This document shows positions 1-5,450 of a stretch of DNA of 7,805 nucleotides, one piece after another; within the stretch, counting starts at the first letter, position 1, and every line of letters starts with the position of its first letter. The DNA comes from an uncultured Acidobacteriaceae bacterium (GTDB lineage Bacteria > Acidobacteriota > Terriglobia > Terriglobales > Acidobacteriaceae): NCBI GenBank assembly GCA_937879855.1, contig CALFMO010000033.1, positions 1-7,805 of the forward strand. The letters run 5' to 3'. Below the pieces are notes generated by a model, which searched no databases, was not told the origin of the DNA, and worked only from the letters and a program-made list of their open reading frames with translations. Made by a program: the position numbers and the translations under genes.

Positions 1-1
1 G

Positions 2-100
2 TTCCCCACGACCACGCTCAGCGAGGCCGAACTGCTGCACCGGTCGATCGATTCGCCAGCGCGCGACCCGCTGCTCGAAGCCGCCCTCCACCACGATTAG
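2..100 (+). CDS. 3' end of an unrecognised gene (C-terminal 32 aa)
   Basis: An open frame enters the window at the left edge and ends at a TAG at 98-100. The visible residues include LSEAELLHRSID and end LLEAALHHD, which looks like an ordinary soluble, acidic and helical C-terminus. The frame has GC-rich third positions like a real gene. I do not recognise the family. It could be the tail of a transposase or of a chromosomal gene that marks the border of the mobile-element cluster to its right. The start, length and function lie outside the window. Confidence 0.4.
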   Translation, partial: FPTTTLSEAELLHRSIDSPARDPLLEAALHHD

Positions 101-187
101 CTGACTCTTTGGGACTCTATGCAATCACCGCACTCCCACAGCAATCACTGCCGATCCCAGGGGGACCTCTGTGCCCTCGAAGCGCGG

Positions 188-209
188 CCCCCCCCCCCCC
201 CCCCCCCCC
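188..209. repeat. 22-nt poly-C tract followed by A8
   Basis: Twenty-two consecutive C residues lie at 188-209. After GC there are eight A residues at 212-219. The tract lies between the end of the gene at 100 and the IS-end repeat at 244, and no gene is seen around it. A run this long is unstable by slippage, so its length may vary between cells or be a sequencing or assembly effect. A proline-rich reading frame across it is only a by-product of the C run. Confidence 0.9.
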
Positions 210-243
210 GCAAAAAAAACTGGCTCCCAATTCAGGGGAAAGT

Positions 244-288
244 GGAATCATCACTTAGCGGGCTGTTCGATTATCCTAGGCCAGCTCT
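244..288 (-). repeat. 45-bp IS-end repeat, copy 1
   Basis: This block matches 5919-5963 in the same orientation at 43 of 45 positions (differences at the GATTATCC/GGTTATCC stretch and CTAGG/CGAGG). In the second copy the block sits directly upstream of an IS3-type OrfA start. It is therefore best read as the outer left end of an IS3-family element, running on the minus strand from AGAGCTGGCC. Here the matching OrfA is missing and the sequence below 243 is unrelated. It supplies the stop codon (TGA at 251-253) that ends the broken OrfB reading frame. Confidence 0.75.
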
Positions 289-388
289 GATAGCGGGCTA
301 CCGGATGACCCCACGGTGGGCGCGGAGAGTTTTTTTTGAGACCTTGTAGAGTGCAATTGCGTGCGAACTCACATTTCGGTTCTCGCGA
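289..388. other. junction segment between IS fragments
   Basis: About 100 bp lie between the last recognisable OrfB codon (Pro-Asn-Gln, near 389) and the 45-bp IS-end repeat. The broken OrfB frame reads through it, giving residues such as SREPKCEF that do not belong to an integrase domain. It contains an eight-T run near 331-338. It is probably the remnant end of another element joined to the OrfB break. I see no gene in it. Confidence 0.4.
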
Positions 389-751
389 CTGATTGGGTCG
401 GGTGGCAACCATGCGCGGGCCGCGGGCAACTGGAGCACGGCGCCGGCGTCGATGGCGGCGTACTCGCAGCTCTGATAAGCGATACAGCCGATAGACGCGC
501 TTGTGGTTGACCCGCATGCCTTGCAGATGCAGCCGATCGATGATCCGCCGGTAGCCATAATGAACTCGGCTCTCCGCGATCGCCTTGATCTGGGCAAGCA
601 ACGCCGCGTTCGTGGCAGCCAGCTTTGGCCGGTAGTAAAACGTGGCGCGGTTGTAGCGTAGGATCAGACACGACCGCCTGGTGCCCACCGGATAGTGCGC
701 TTTGACGTAGCCAACCAGCTCGCGCTGTCTGGTCGGCTTTAGAGCTCTTTT
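389..751 (-). pseudogene. IS3-family transposase OrfB, truncated before the catalytic core
   Basis: This frame lies in -1 phase to OrfA and would be made as an OrfAB fusion by frameshifting near 751. The visible part has the N-terminal segment and the HTH_21-type region of IS3 OrfB, with the motifs ATFYYRPK, VHYGYRRI and VNHKRVYRLY, then a basic linker RVRRHRRRRR. It reaches VATRPNQ, after which OrfB proteins normally enter the rve/DDE integrase domain (W-x-x-DF). Instead the frame crosses into foreign sequence and stops at 251-253. All DDE residues are absent, so no transposase activity is expected. About 110-120 residues of a usual 270-290 remain. Confidence 0.8.
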
Positions 752-1011
752 GAGAGCACGTCCTGGAGGATCTTGCGATCCAGACTCAGGTCGGCGACCA
801 AACCTTTGAGCTTGGCATTCTCTTCGCGCAACAGGCGTAGCTCACGCACCTCAGGCACGCCTAAACCGCCATAACGCTTCTTCCAGCGCAAGATCGTGTT
901 GAGATGCATCCCCAAGCGGCGGGCAACTTCGGTCGCTGGCGTGCCAGCTTCGATCTCGCGCAAGGCAGCAGCGATCTGCGCGTCGGTTGCATGGGGGCTC
1001 GTGGCATGAAT
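739..1011 (-). CDS. IS3-family OrfA (HTH_Tnp_1-type DNA-binding protein)
   Basis: OrfA supplies the helix-turn-helix that binds IS ends, and a leucine-rich helix for OrfA/OrfAB pairing. The frame shows EIEAGTPATEVARRLGMH (HTH region), the hallmark W-K-K-R-YGG, then a heptad-like stretch with LRLLREENAKLKGLVADL, and ends VLSKEL with TAA at 739-741. There is no in-frame ATG. The nearest usual codon is TTG at 961-963, which would remove the start of the HTH region. The full OrfA-like sequence (DAQIAAALREIE...) runs back to an ATT at 1009-1011, placed 4 nt after GGAGG. An ATT start, or a one-base lesion after the out-of-frame ATG at 1005-1007, are both possible. The gene appears full length but belongs to a dead element. 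Confidence 0.75.
   Translation of the reverse strand: MHATSPHATDAQIAAALREIEAGTPATEVARRLGMHLNTILRWKKRYGGLGVPEVRELRLLREENAKLKGLVADLSLDRKILQDVLSKEL
747..751 (-). other. A-AAA-G programmed -1 frameshift site (OrfA to OrfB)
   Basis: Near the end of OrfA the minus strand reads TC-A-AAA-G. Slipping back by one base at AAA moves the ribosome from the OrfA frame, which stops at 739-741, into the OrfB frame (K-R-A-L-K-P-T-R...). A-AAA-G is a well-known slippery sequence of the IS3 family. The phase change I work out by hand is exactly -1. OrfB is truncated, so the site is now only a relic. Confidence 0.65.
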
Positions 1012-1065
1012 GGAACCTCCCTACGCGGCCCATTTTAGGCTGCGAAATGGTGATCCCGCCTGTCC

Positions 1066-1087
1066 AAAAAATCGGGGCGACGCCCGA
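1066..1087 (-). terminator. intrinsic terminator after the propeller lipoprotein gene
   Basis: On the minus strand the arms TCGGG (1083-1087) and CCCGA (1072-1076) enclose a 6-nt loop and are followed at once by six T residues (1066-1071). It lies about 57 nt past the stop codon of the lipoprotein gene and reads in the same direction. It also sits at the very edge of the IS3 left end, so it could instead insulate that element from incoming transcription. Confidence 0.6.
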
Positions 1088-1091
1088 AGTC

Positions 1092-1119
1092 CCGGCGTTC
1101 GGCAACCCAAGAACGCCGG
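1092..1119 (-). repeat. 9-bp perfect hairpin upstream of the terminator
   Basis: CCGGCGTTC (1092-1100) and GAACGCCGG (1111-1119) form a perfect 9-bp stem with a 10-nt loop. There is no T run directly after it on either strand. It lies between the lipoprotein stop (1144) and the U-tract terminator (1066-1087), so it may stabilise the mRNA 3' end or form part of a tandem terminator. Confidence 0.55.
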
Positions 1120-1143
1120 CGTCACGCCCGGAGGCGGTGTTTC

Positions 1144-2157
1144 TTATGGGTAACTCGGGATGTACACGTGCACAAAACCCACGGAGCGCTGAAGTGGCGC
1201 GGTGAACCAAATACCCCCTCCCGGGAAGGCACTATACAGGTTCAAGGGGCCGAGCTTTGACAAGTCAAATTCGTGATCCACTCCAGGTCGCTCAGGCACG
1301 CTAATCGTAGGGAAATATCGGACCCCTATTTTGCCCGAACCGCTCTCCAGGAACCATATCGTGTCCCGGCCTTCGAAAATGCTCGATGGGTATGCTGACG
1401 GCGTCGGAATATCTGCCTCTATGACGCGGTTGTCTGCTGTGATCATACCGATTCGGTTGCCCTTCCTTTCGGTAAACCACGCATTTTCCGGGTCGCTGGC
1501 AATCCCCCACGGCGCGCTTTCCCTATGGGGCAACTTGAATTCACTGATTTTGCCGTACTCATTGATCATCCCGATCCTGTTCGCGGTGCTTTCCGTAAAC
1601 CAGTAAACCCCCAATCCGCCTCGCTCGCCGGCTGAAATGCCAAGGGGTCCGCTGTGAGGCGTCGGCACATTGTACTCTACGATCTTATCACTTTGCCCGA
1701 CGTGGCCAATCTTATTACCAGCTCTTTCCGTGAACCAAACCCCCTGACCATCAGTGCTGAGGCCGAATGGTTCGCTTGAGTGGGTAGGCACCCTAAACTC
1801 GCGGACGTTTCCGTTTTCTGCAAGCAGACCGATCTTGTTGCCTTTCCTTTCGGTGAACCAGACGCAGCGGGTCGCGCAATGATAGCCGATTGCGACATTC
1901 TCCGGTTTACTGTCCGGCGTCGGTATGTCGTATTTGGTGAAGCGACCATCGGTTGCTAGCCGGAGGATCTTGTTCTCAGCCGGGTCGGTGAACCAGACAG
2001 CGCTGTCGCTAGTGCAACAGGCTATTCCGTGCGGCCGGCACCCGGCGCCACATGAAATAAGCGTTGCTCGGTATACATATGGCGCGCACGCCCCTAGGGG
2101 GAGCGCCCCCACCACCAGCAATACGCAGATCGCTACAAATGTCCGGTACCGGTGCAA
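1144..2157 (-). CDS. virginiamycin-B-lyase-like seven-bladed propeller lipoprotein
   Basis: The 337-aa protein has an N-terminal hydrophobic signal ending in a lipobox L21-G-A-C24, so it should be lipid-anchored, probably at the outer membrane because residue +2 is Ala. Seven blade repeats follow, marked by a Trp-Phe pair at residues 55, 100, 141, 186, 227, 268 and 317. Most read WFTE followed by GNKIG or NRIG. This is the streptogramin lyase (Vgb/SMP-30-like) propeller pattern. Pro-His-x-Ile, typical of Vgb blades, occurs only once (P42-H43); other blades have Phe, Leu, Trp or Ser at the His position. True antibiotic lyase activity is therefore doubtful. Blades 1-2 carry extra Cys (36, 40, 47, 48, 94, 98). 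The start is a TTG with AGAGG 7-8 nt upstream; an in-frame TAG lies just before it and no internal Met would keep the signal. Transcription likely ends at 1066-1087. Actual ligand and role are unknown. Confidence 0.8.
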   Translation of the reverse strand: MHRYRTFVAICVLLVVGALPLGACAPYVYRATLISCGAGCRPHGIACCTSDSAVWFTDPAENKILRLATDGRFTKYDIPTPDSKPENVAIGYHCATRCVWFTERKGNKIGLLAENGNVREFRVPTHSSEPFGLSTDGQGVWFTERAGNKIGHVGQSDKIVEYNVPTPHSGPLGISAGERGGLGVYWFTESTANRIGMINEYGKISEFKLPHRESAPWGIASDPENAWFTERKGNRIGMITADNRVIEADIPTPSAYPSSIFEGRDTIWFLESGSGKIGVRYFPTISVPERPGVDHEFDLSKLGPLNLYSAFPGGGIWFTAPLQRSVGFVHVYIPSYP

Positions 2158-2305
2158 GACCGACCTCTATCTACTAGTGCAGTCGCAGGGATGAAACGGG
2201 CTTGCCTTTCGTGGGCCGATGAATGCCCTTCCCAGGACGCCAGTAGTTCCGAAAAAGGCGAACGCGTCGAGGCCAGCCGGATATCGCCACTCATGGAACG
2301 CATAT
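2158..2305. other. leader region of the lipoprotein gene and left flank of the inverted-repeat cassette
   Basis: About 150 bp separate the TTG start at 2157 from the 25-bp inverted repeat at 2306. It should hold the promoter of the minus-strand lipoprotein gene. I could not pick a convincing -35/-10 pair. No gene, no IS fragment and no target duplication of the cassette end could be recognised. Confidence 0.4.
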
Positions 2306-2330
2306 TGCGCCGGCCCCCGCAAACCGGGCC
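2306..2330 (+). repeat. 25-bp terminal inverted repeat, left copy
   Basis: The stretch begins TGCGCCGGCC and ends ACCGGGCC. It is a perfect reverse complement of 5793-5817, matching at all 25 positions, and the next base on each side does not pair. It begins TG and, at the far copy, ends CA, as IS3-type ends do. It is followed 50 nt later by an IS3 OrfA start on the plus strand, which supports reading it as an IS left end. Confidence 0.85.
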
Positions 2331-2380
2331 AAATGAGACTGTGATTTTCTGGGCGTACTTCCCCGGAGGAGAAGACGCTC

Positions 2381-2572
2381 ATGCGCAAGCGCTTTACCGA
2401 ACAGCAGATCGTCGGCATCTTGCACGAACTTGATGCCGGAGCCACTACCAAAGAGCTGGGCCGTCGGCACGGCGTGCACCCTAACACGATCGGCGCCTGG
2501 AAGGCCAAGTATCACGGCATGGAGGTCACCGTCGTTTTCGTGCGTGCACAAGGACTTTTATATCCCCGGTGA
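2381..2572 (+). pseudogene. IS3-family OrfA, truncated after the HTH
   Basis: The frame starts at an ATG preceded by GGAGGAG about 9 nt upstream. The first 50 residues are typical OrfA: MRKRFTEQQIVGIL, then an HTH ending VHPNTIGAWKAKYHGMEV. After about position 2527 the sequence leaves the family and the frame ends at 2570-2572 with foreign residues TVVFVRAQGLLYPR. The leucine-rich helix and all of OrfB are lost. The stretch before the ATG, CTGTGATTTTCTGGG, is closely similar to the leader of the minus-strand OrfA remnant at 2819, so the two come from related elements. Confidence 0.75.
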
Positions 2573-2685
2573 GATTGCGTCTGGGCGCATGTAACCTTGT
2601 CGCTACCCACGAAATGTTCGGAAGCCCGGCTACTCGCCAGCAATCAAGATTCCCTGATGAGGCCGGCCCTGAATCTATAACCCAC
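2530..2685. other. unassigned spacer between OrfA break and palindrome
   Basis: About 155 bp follow the OrfA break point and precede the first 76-bp palindrome. Reading frames on both strands across it have no recognisable motif. I see no RNA gene or repeat. Confidence 0.4.
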
Positions 2686-2761
2686 CGGACGTTGCAGCCG
2701 CCTTGTGTATTATCCCTCAGCAAATCCCGGGGGATAATACATAGAGTCGTTCAGACGTCCG
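2686..2761 (-). repeat. 76-bp double-palindrome element, copy 1
   Basis: Outer arms CGGACGT and ACGTCCG close the element. Inner arms GTATTATCCC and GGGATAATAC form a perfect 10-bp stem with a 14-nt loop. Together they would fold into a long bulged hairpin. Copy 2 at 5606-5681 has exactly the same length, aligns without gaps, lies in the opposite orientation, and contains an identical 29-nt block around CCCGGGATTTGCTGAGGG. The left half of the aligned pair is the more variable. The family is unknown to me; a MITE, a REP-like element or a transposon subterminal site are options. Strand is set so that copy 2 reads plus. Confidence 0.8.
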
Positions 2762-2819
2762 TGGCCAGGGCGCTTTGGCCGATCTTAAGGCAAGCCTCGG
2801 TGAAGCGGCTCTTGCGCAT
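2751..2819 (-). pseudogene. IS3-family OrfA stub (first 9 residues)
   Basis: The ATG at 2817-2819 has AAGGAG 8 nt upstream and encodes MRKSRFTEA, a standard OrfA N-terminus. After this the sequence leaves the family (CLKIGQSALATDV) and stops at 2751-2753 inside the 76-bp palindrome. It is a remnant cut by whatever brought the palindrome or its flank. Confidence 0.6.
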
Positions 2820-2937
2820 CGGTGAGTCTCCTTGCAGCGGCTCTACACCCAGAAACTCACAGTTTCCGTTGGCTCCCTTTTCCTAGCGCACGTCACAAGT
2901 CCGGCCGCCATCCATGCGGGTTCGTGCGGGCCCGCCT
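2820..2937 (-). mobile_element. IS3-family left end upstream of the OrfA stub
   Basis: On the minus strand this runs from GGCGGGCCCGCACG near 2937 to the ATG at 2819. It contains TTGTGACGTGCGCTAGG, matching TGTGACGTACGCTGGG found just inside the right inverted repeat (5765-5780), and CTGTGAGTTTCTGGG, matching the leader of the OrfA at 2381. These shared blocks tie the three IS ends to one group of elements. The end sits only a few bases past the stop codon of the upstream exported-protein gene. Confidence 0.6.
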
Positions 2938-2940
2938 GTA

Positions 2941-3339
2941 TCAAATATTTGGCACTAACCAAGTCTTGGCTTTCTTGAAGTCGACAAGGAAGAAAAGATG
3001 TGAGCCGGCTTTTTCGCCATGGGCTGTGGTTTTCGAAAAGCCGACGCCGTACAGACTGTCTCCCTCCCTGTCCGTGGACCTGCTCAAGCTGACCGAATAC
3101 GGGATGATGGTGGACGTGTCGCACTGTACCTTGCTCACTTGGCGCAGCTTGGCGCAGGCCCGAAGTATAGGCTCTAGATTGCTTCCCGCGATTCTAGCCA
3201 CCTCGTAAATTATCGGACCATGCTGCACCTTTAGCTGCGATGGGTTCTGAGTTGCTGGCTGATTAGTTGAACGCGACGTTGAGATCGCGGCTGTGCCGAA
3301 AACAACCGCGCAGACGGCAATAATGATGCCTGCTCTCAT
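2941..3339 (-). CDS. small exported protein, candidate immunity partner of Rhs tip 1
   Basis: The 132-aa product starts MRAGIIIAVCAVVFGTAA, a clear signal sequence or N-terminal membrane anchor. A roughly 110-residue soluble part follows with two Cys (RACAKL and VQCDTS) that could form a disulfide in the periplasm. I chose the ATG at 3337-3339 because it begins the signal sequence and lies 7 nt after the Rhs-tip stop. An ATG at 3361-3363 would add MGAGGETK and overlap the toxin gene. Tight coupling directly behind an Rhs C-terminal tip is the usual position of an immunity gene. I recognise no named family. Function is inferred from position and export only. An IS3 left end begins just after its stop codon. 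Confidence 0.6.
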   Translation of the reverse strand: MRAGIIIAVCAVVFGTAAISTSRSTNQPATQNPSQLKVQHGPIIYEVARIAGSNLEPILRACAKLRQVSKVQCDTSTIIPYSVSLSRSTDREGDSLYGVGFSKTTAHGEKAGSHLFFLVDFKKAKTWLVPNI

Positions 3340-3346
3340 CTTCGTT

Positions 3347-4246
3347 TCACCACCCGCACCCATTTAGGCATTCGGGTCCCTCAAATCTCGGGTTGCCGAA
3401 GAGGCCCAACCCGGGGAGCCTAACGGCTCCATAGACACGATAATTGGGCTCCGACCAGAAAATGTACTGCTCCCAATCCTTCGGATTCTCAGTGTGGTCC
3501 CTAGCGGTTGCGGTTTCGTAGTTCTCCAAACTCTCGCCGGGCATCCTCGCCCATACGGAATGCGAATGAACGTCTCCGACGGCACCCGAATGGTCCGACG
3601 CGCTCATCGTTACCTCAAATTTTGAGCCAATCTTCGTTCCACCTAGGCCAAACCCGTGTGGTCCCTTGTAGATGACAGCGCCCCGTTCGCGTTTTTGCGG
3701 GTCGTTGACCGAGGCCTTTTCGTTGCCTTCGTTAATTGCCCAGTGAAGGGCGGCTGCCTCTGGTGTCGTGAATTGACCCTCCGCCGAAGTATTCGCTGAA
3801 AGAGCCGCTGAGTTGTAGGCCGCCTCTGCCAGCTGCCCGTTCCACGTGCCCTCACTATTTGGATCGAAGAACAGCGAAAAGTCGGTTGGCGGAGACGTCT
3901 GGTCCGAGAAGTAACCGCTCGCATCCGCGTACTCAAACGGATTATTCCGATTATACATATACGGCTTCTGACTCGCTGGATCACGCACATCGCCCGCATA
4001 GGCATCCGGCGTGGTCCAGGTCTGCAGCTGTGGGTCGTAAGCGCGCACGCCTTGGAAGACATTGTAGCCGTCAGAATAGCCATCTTGCGCAGGCGAGCAC
4101 ATATAGCCGCCCTGGCCGACGTTGAGTCCGGTAAAGCCTTTGGGGCTCTCCCAGTACACTACGCTTAGCGTAGAACAATTTCTTGACCCTACCAGTCTTC
4201 GCACCATCCTTGATGCAGTTCGGAACCGAATCCTAAACTGGACCAT
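3347..4246 (-). CDS. Rhs C-terminal fragment with HxH-type toxin tip (5'-truncated)
   Basis: Residues 35-113 are the Rhs core end: GGYMCSPAQDGYSDG, VRAYDPQLQTWTTPDAYAG, KPYMYNRNNPFEY. The variable tip follows (about 114-299). The tip carries E187 (KRERGAVIY), D225-V-H227-S-H229 and a Trp/Tyr-rich end. The D-x-HSH layout recalls JAB/MPN-like and DUF4329-type Rhs tips, though the later Ser/Asp spacing of a strict JAMM motif is not met. Rhs homology begins at 4144; the first 34 residues from the ATG at 4246 are antisense to the leader of the TIR-like gene and look unrelated. The true gene has lost its 5' part, including export signals, so it is probably a silent spare tip cassette. A candidate immunity gene follows 7 nt downstream. 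Confidence 0.7.
   Translation of the reverse strand: MVQFRIRFRTASRMVRRLVGSRNCSTLSVVYWESPKGFTGLNVGQGGYMCSPAQDGYSDGYNVFQGVRAYDPQLQTWTTPDAYAGDVRDPASQKPYMYNRNNPFEYADASGYFSDQTSPPTDFSLFFDPNSEGTWNGQLAEAAYNSAALSANTSAEGQFTTPEAAALHWAINEGNEKASVNDPQKRERGAVIYKGPHGFGLGGTKIGSKFEVTMSASDHSGAVGDVHSHSVWARMPGESLENYETATARDHTENPKDWEQYIFWSEPNYRVYGAVRLPGLGLFGNPRFEGPECLNGCGW
3928..4144 (-). repeat. 217-bp Rhs core repeat, copy A
   Basis: This block aligns without gaps to 7290-7506 in the same orientation with about 13 mismatches counted by eye (roughly 94% identity). It encodes the end of the Rhs core from PKGFTG to NNPFEY. Similarity stops abruptly on both sides: at the tip boundary (low coordinate) and at the TIR-gene leader (4145). 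It offers a ready substrate for recombination that swaps one tip for another. Confidence 0.9.
4159..4173. promoter_or_regulatory. 15-bp perfect dyad at the Rhs/TIR junction
   Basis: CTACGC and GCGTAG enclose TTA. The dyad lies 14 nt inside the boundary where Rhs similarity ends and about 180 nt upstream of the TIR-like start. It could be an operator, or a recombination remnant at the joint. The sequence alone does not decide. Confidence 0.3.
4210..4239 (+). promoter_or_regulatory. weak candidate promoter for the TIR-like gene
   Basis: TTGATG (4210-4215) and TAAACT (4234-4239) are separated by 18 nt. Both resemble sigma-70 boxes only partly. They lie about 115 nt before the chosen ATG in a region with no other coding role. 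Judged by eye only. Confidence 0.25.
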
Positions 4247-4352
4247 TGAGCTTGAGGGAGTGGGTGGCGCCCGAGATCGCGCGAAACGGAAAACGACAAG
4301 ATTGGGAGTGGCATCAACGCAGAGTGTTCACGAAAGGACTGAAAGCGGAACC

Positions 4353-5174
4353 ATGAGCGGGTCAGATCACGAGCACGTCGATGCACAGCAAGAGATTGCA
4401 GCGTTGCAAGCGTCATTTGAGCAACTCGCGGTGAAAGACGATGCCGGCCGAACGTTGCTTCTAAATCGGCTTGAAACTATCGCCCGAGCATTCCTCCAAG
4501 ATGGTGCGGAGCGTTACATAAAGCAAGCTCGGGCGGTGAACTTTTACCCCATCGCGTTCGTGATGGGTGGAGCTGACTACACACCTAAGACTTGGGCAGC
4601 GGGTAAGGCCCAAGTCGTGGCGATTCTGGAAAGCATAAAGGACGACATCCGATTGCGTAATCGTGTTTCGAGTGTCTCCGAGAGCGCTCCGAAACCGGCG
4701 AGGAAGGCACGTCAACGAAATGCGGTCTTCGTTGCCCACGGCCACGACATCGACATGCTTAATGATGTTACCAGCTATCTTGGCCGGATTGGAATTGAAA
4801 CAGTCGTCCTGTCGGAGGAACCTAGTAAAGGAGCAACCCTCATCGAGAAGTTTTTCAGCCATTCCGACGTTGGCTTTGCGGTCGTTCTCCTGTCAGGCGA
4901 TGACGTCGGTAGAGATGCGCTGAAGGGTCCTGAAAATGATCGGCCGCGAGCACGCCAAAATGTTATCCTGGAACTAGGATTCTTCTTCGGTCGGCTTGGG
5001 CGGGAACGAACCGCAGCCCTAGTTGCCTCCTCAGGAGGTAAAGATGTGGAGCGCCCATCGGATGTCGATGGGGTAGTTTACATCCCCTATGTTAAGGCGG
5101 CGGCCGATTGGAAACAGAAACTAGTGCGCGAACTTCGCGCGGCAGGAATAAAGGTCCGAGAAGACCGCATATGA
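4353..5174 (+). CDS. TIR-like nucleotide-binding protein (PF10137-type)
   Basis: A 273-aa soluble protein. Residues 1-110 are mostly helical with no motif I know. Residues 123-224 form a TIR-like domain: strand 1 with VFVAHGHD (125-132), IETVVLSEEPSKGATLIEKF (148-167), VVLLSGDDVG (177-186), and ARQNVILELGFFFGRLGRER (200-219). This is the signature of the 'predicted nucleotide-binding protein containing TIR-like domain' family, relatives of which serve as cyclic-nucleotide-triggered or NAD-consuming effectors in anti-phage systems. E165 and E207 are candidate catalytic acids. I chose the ATG at 4353 because GAAAGCGGA precedes it. The frame runs back to 4122, but that part overlaps Rhs DNA antisense and looks non-coding. 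No cyclase or sensor gene lies alongside; only a small ORF follows. It could act alone or depend on a distant partner. Confidence 0.8.
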   Translation: MSGSDHEHVDAQQEIAALQASFEQLAVKDDAGRTLLLNRLETIARAFLQDGAERYIKQARAVNFYPIAFVMGGADYTPKTWAAGKAQVVAILESIKDDIRLRNRVSSVSESAPKPARKARQRNAVFVAHGHDIDMLNDVTSYLGRIGIETVVLSEEPSKGATLIEKFFSHSDVGFAVVLLSGDDVGRDALKGPENDRPRARQNVILELGFFFGRLGRERTAALVASSGGKDVERPSDVDGVVYIPYVKAAADWKQKLVRELRAAGIKVREDRI

Positions 5175-5246
5175 AGCCGCCCCCTTCCTACTATCGCTAT
5201 GTGTGGCAAGGATGAGAAACCGTTTTGCGACTACGAGGAGGGATAC

Positions 5247-5450
5247 ATGACAATTCAGCCGTTTACGAAGGATATCAGCGGGTTATTTCAGGCGCGGCGT
5301 CAAGAAGCACAATCCAGCATGATAATGTCCAGTCGCTTGCCGACGCGATTGATGGATTCAACCGGGGGCTACTTGGATTATGTTCGGGGCTTGGTTGACG
5401 CGCAGCAAAAGGAGGCGCGGGGCCGGAAGGATTTTGAGTCCCAACTATAA
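5247..5450 (+). CDS. 67-aa hypothetical protein downstream of the TIR-like gene
   Basis: The ATG at 5247 has a strong AGGAGGG Shine-Dalgarno 5 nt upstream; an earlier ATG at 5199 has none. The product is charged and probably helical, starting MTIQPFTKDISGLF and ending ARGRKDFESQL, with Met-rich and basic stretches in the middle. It has no signal sequence or membrane segment. It lies 72 nt after the TIR-like stop on the same strand and may be co-transcribed. I do not recognise it. It could be a small partner of the TIR-like protein or the surviving N-terminus of a longer gene cut by recombination. Confidence 0.5.
   Translation: MTIQPFTKDISGLFQARRQEAQSSMIMSSRLPTRLMDSTGGYLDYVRGLVDAQQKEARGRKDFESQL

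Larger units (their letters stand above)
389..1064 (-). mobile_element. truncated IS3-family element (left end, OrfA, half OrfB)
   Basis: Reading on the minus strand, the order is a non-coding left end (from about 1064, beginning TGGACAGGCGG), an SD-like GGAGG at 1016-1020, OrfA, a -1 frameshift site and then OrfB. OrfB stops matching the family just before the DDE catalytic core. This is the normal IS3 gene order and two-frame layout. The whole right half is missing, so the element cannot move on its own. The left boundary is an estimate from sequence style; no intact copy is present here for comparison. Confidence 0.75.

Noticed and set aside
119..349. Plus-strand open frame with a Pro run
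   Set aside because: The proline run is only the poly-C tract translated. The rest has no protein-like pattern and overlaps the IS-end repeat.
2686..2761. 76-bp palindrome as an integron attC site
   Set aside because: The outer arms place GTT and AAC in the reverse order to attC R boxes, no GTTRRRY core is present, and no integrase or cassette array is nearby.
2822..3208. Plus-strand open frame across the IS end and the exported-protein gene
   Set aside because: It is a shadow of the minus-strand gene and IS leader, with no ribosome binding site or protein motif.
4122..4352. Longer N-terminus for the TIR-like protein from the ATG at 4122
   Set aside because: The first part is antisense Rhs core DNA, the rest has no domain-like pattern, and the ATG at 4353 has a better upstream context.
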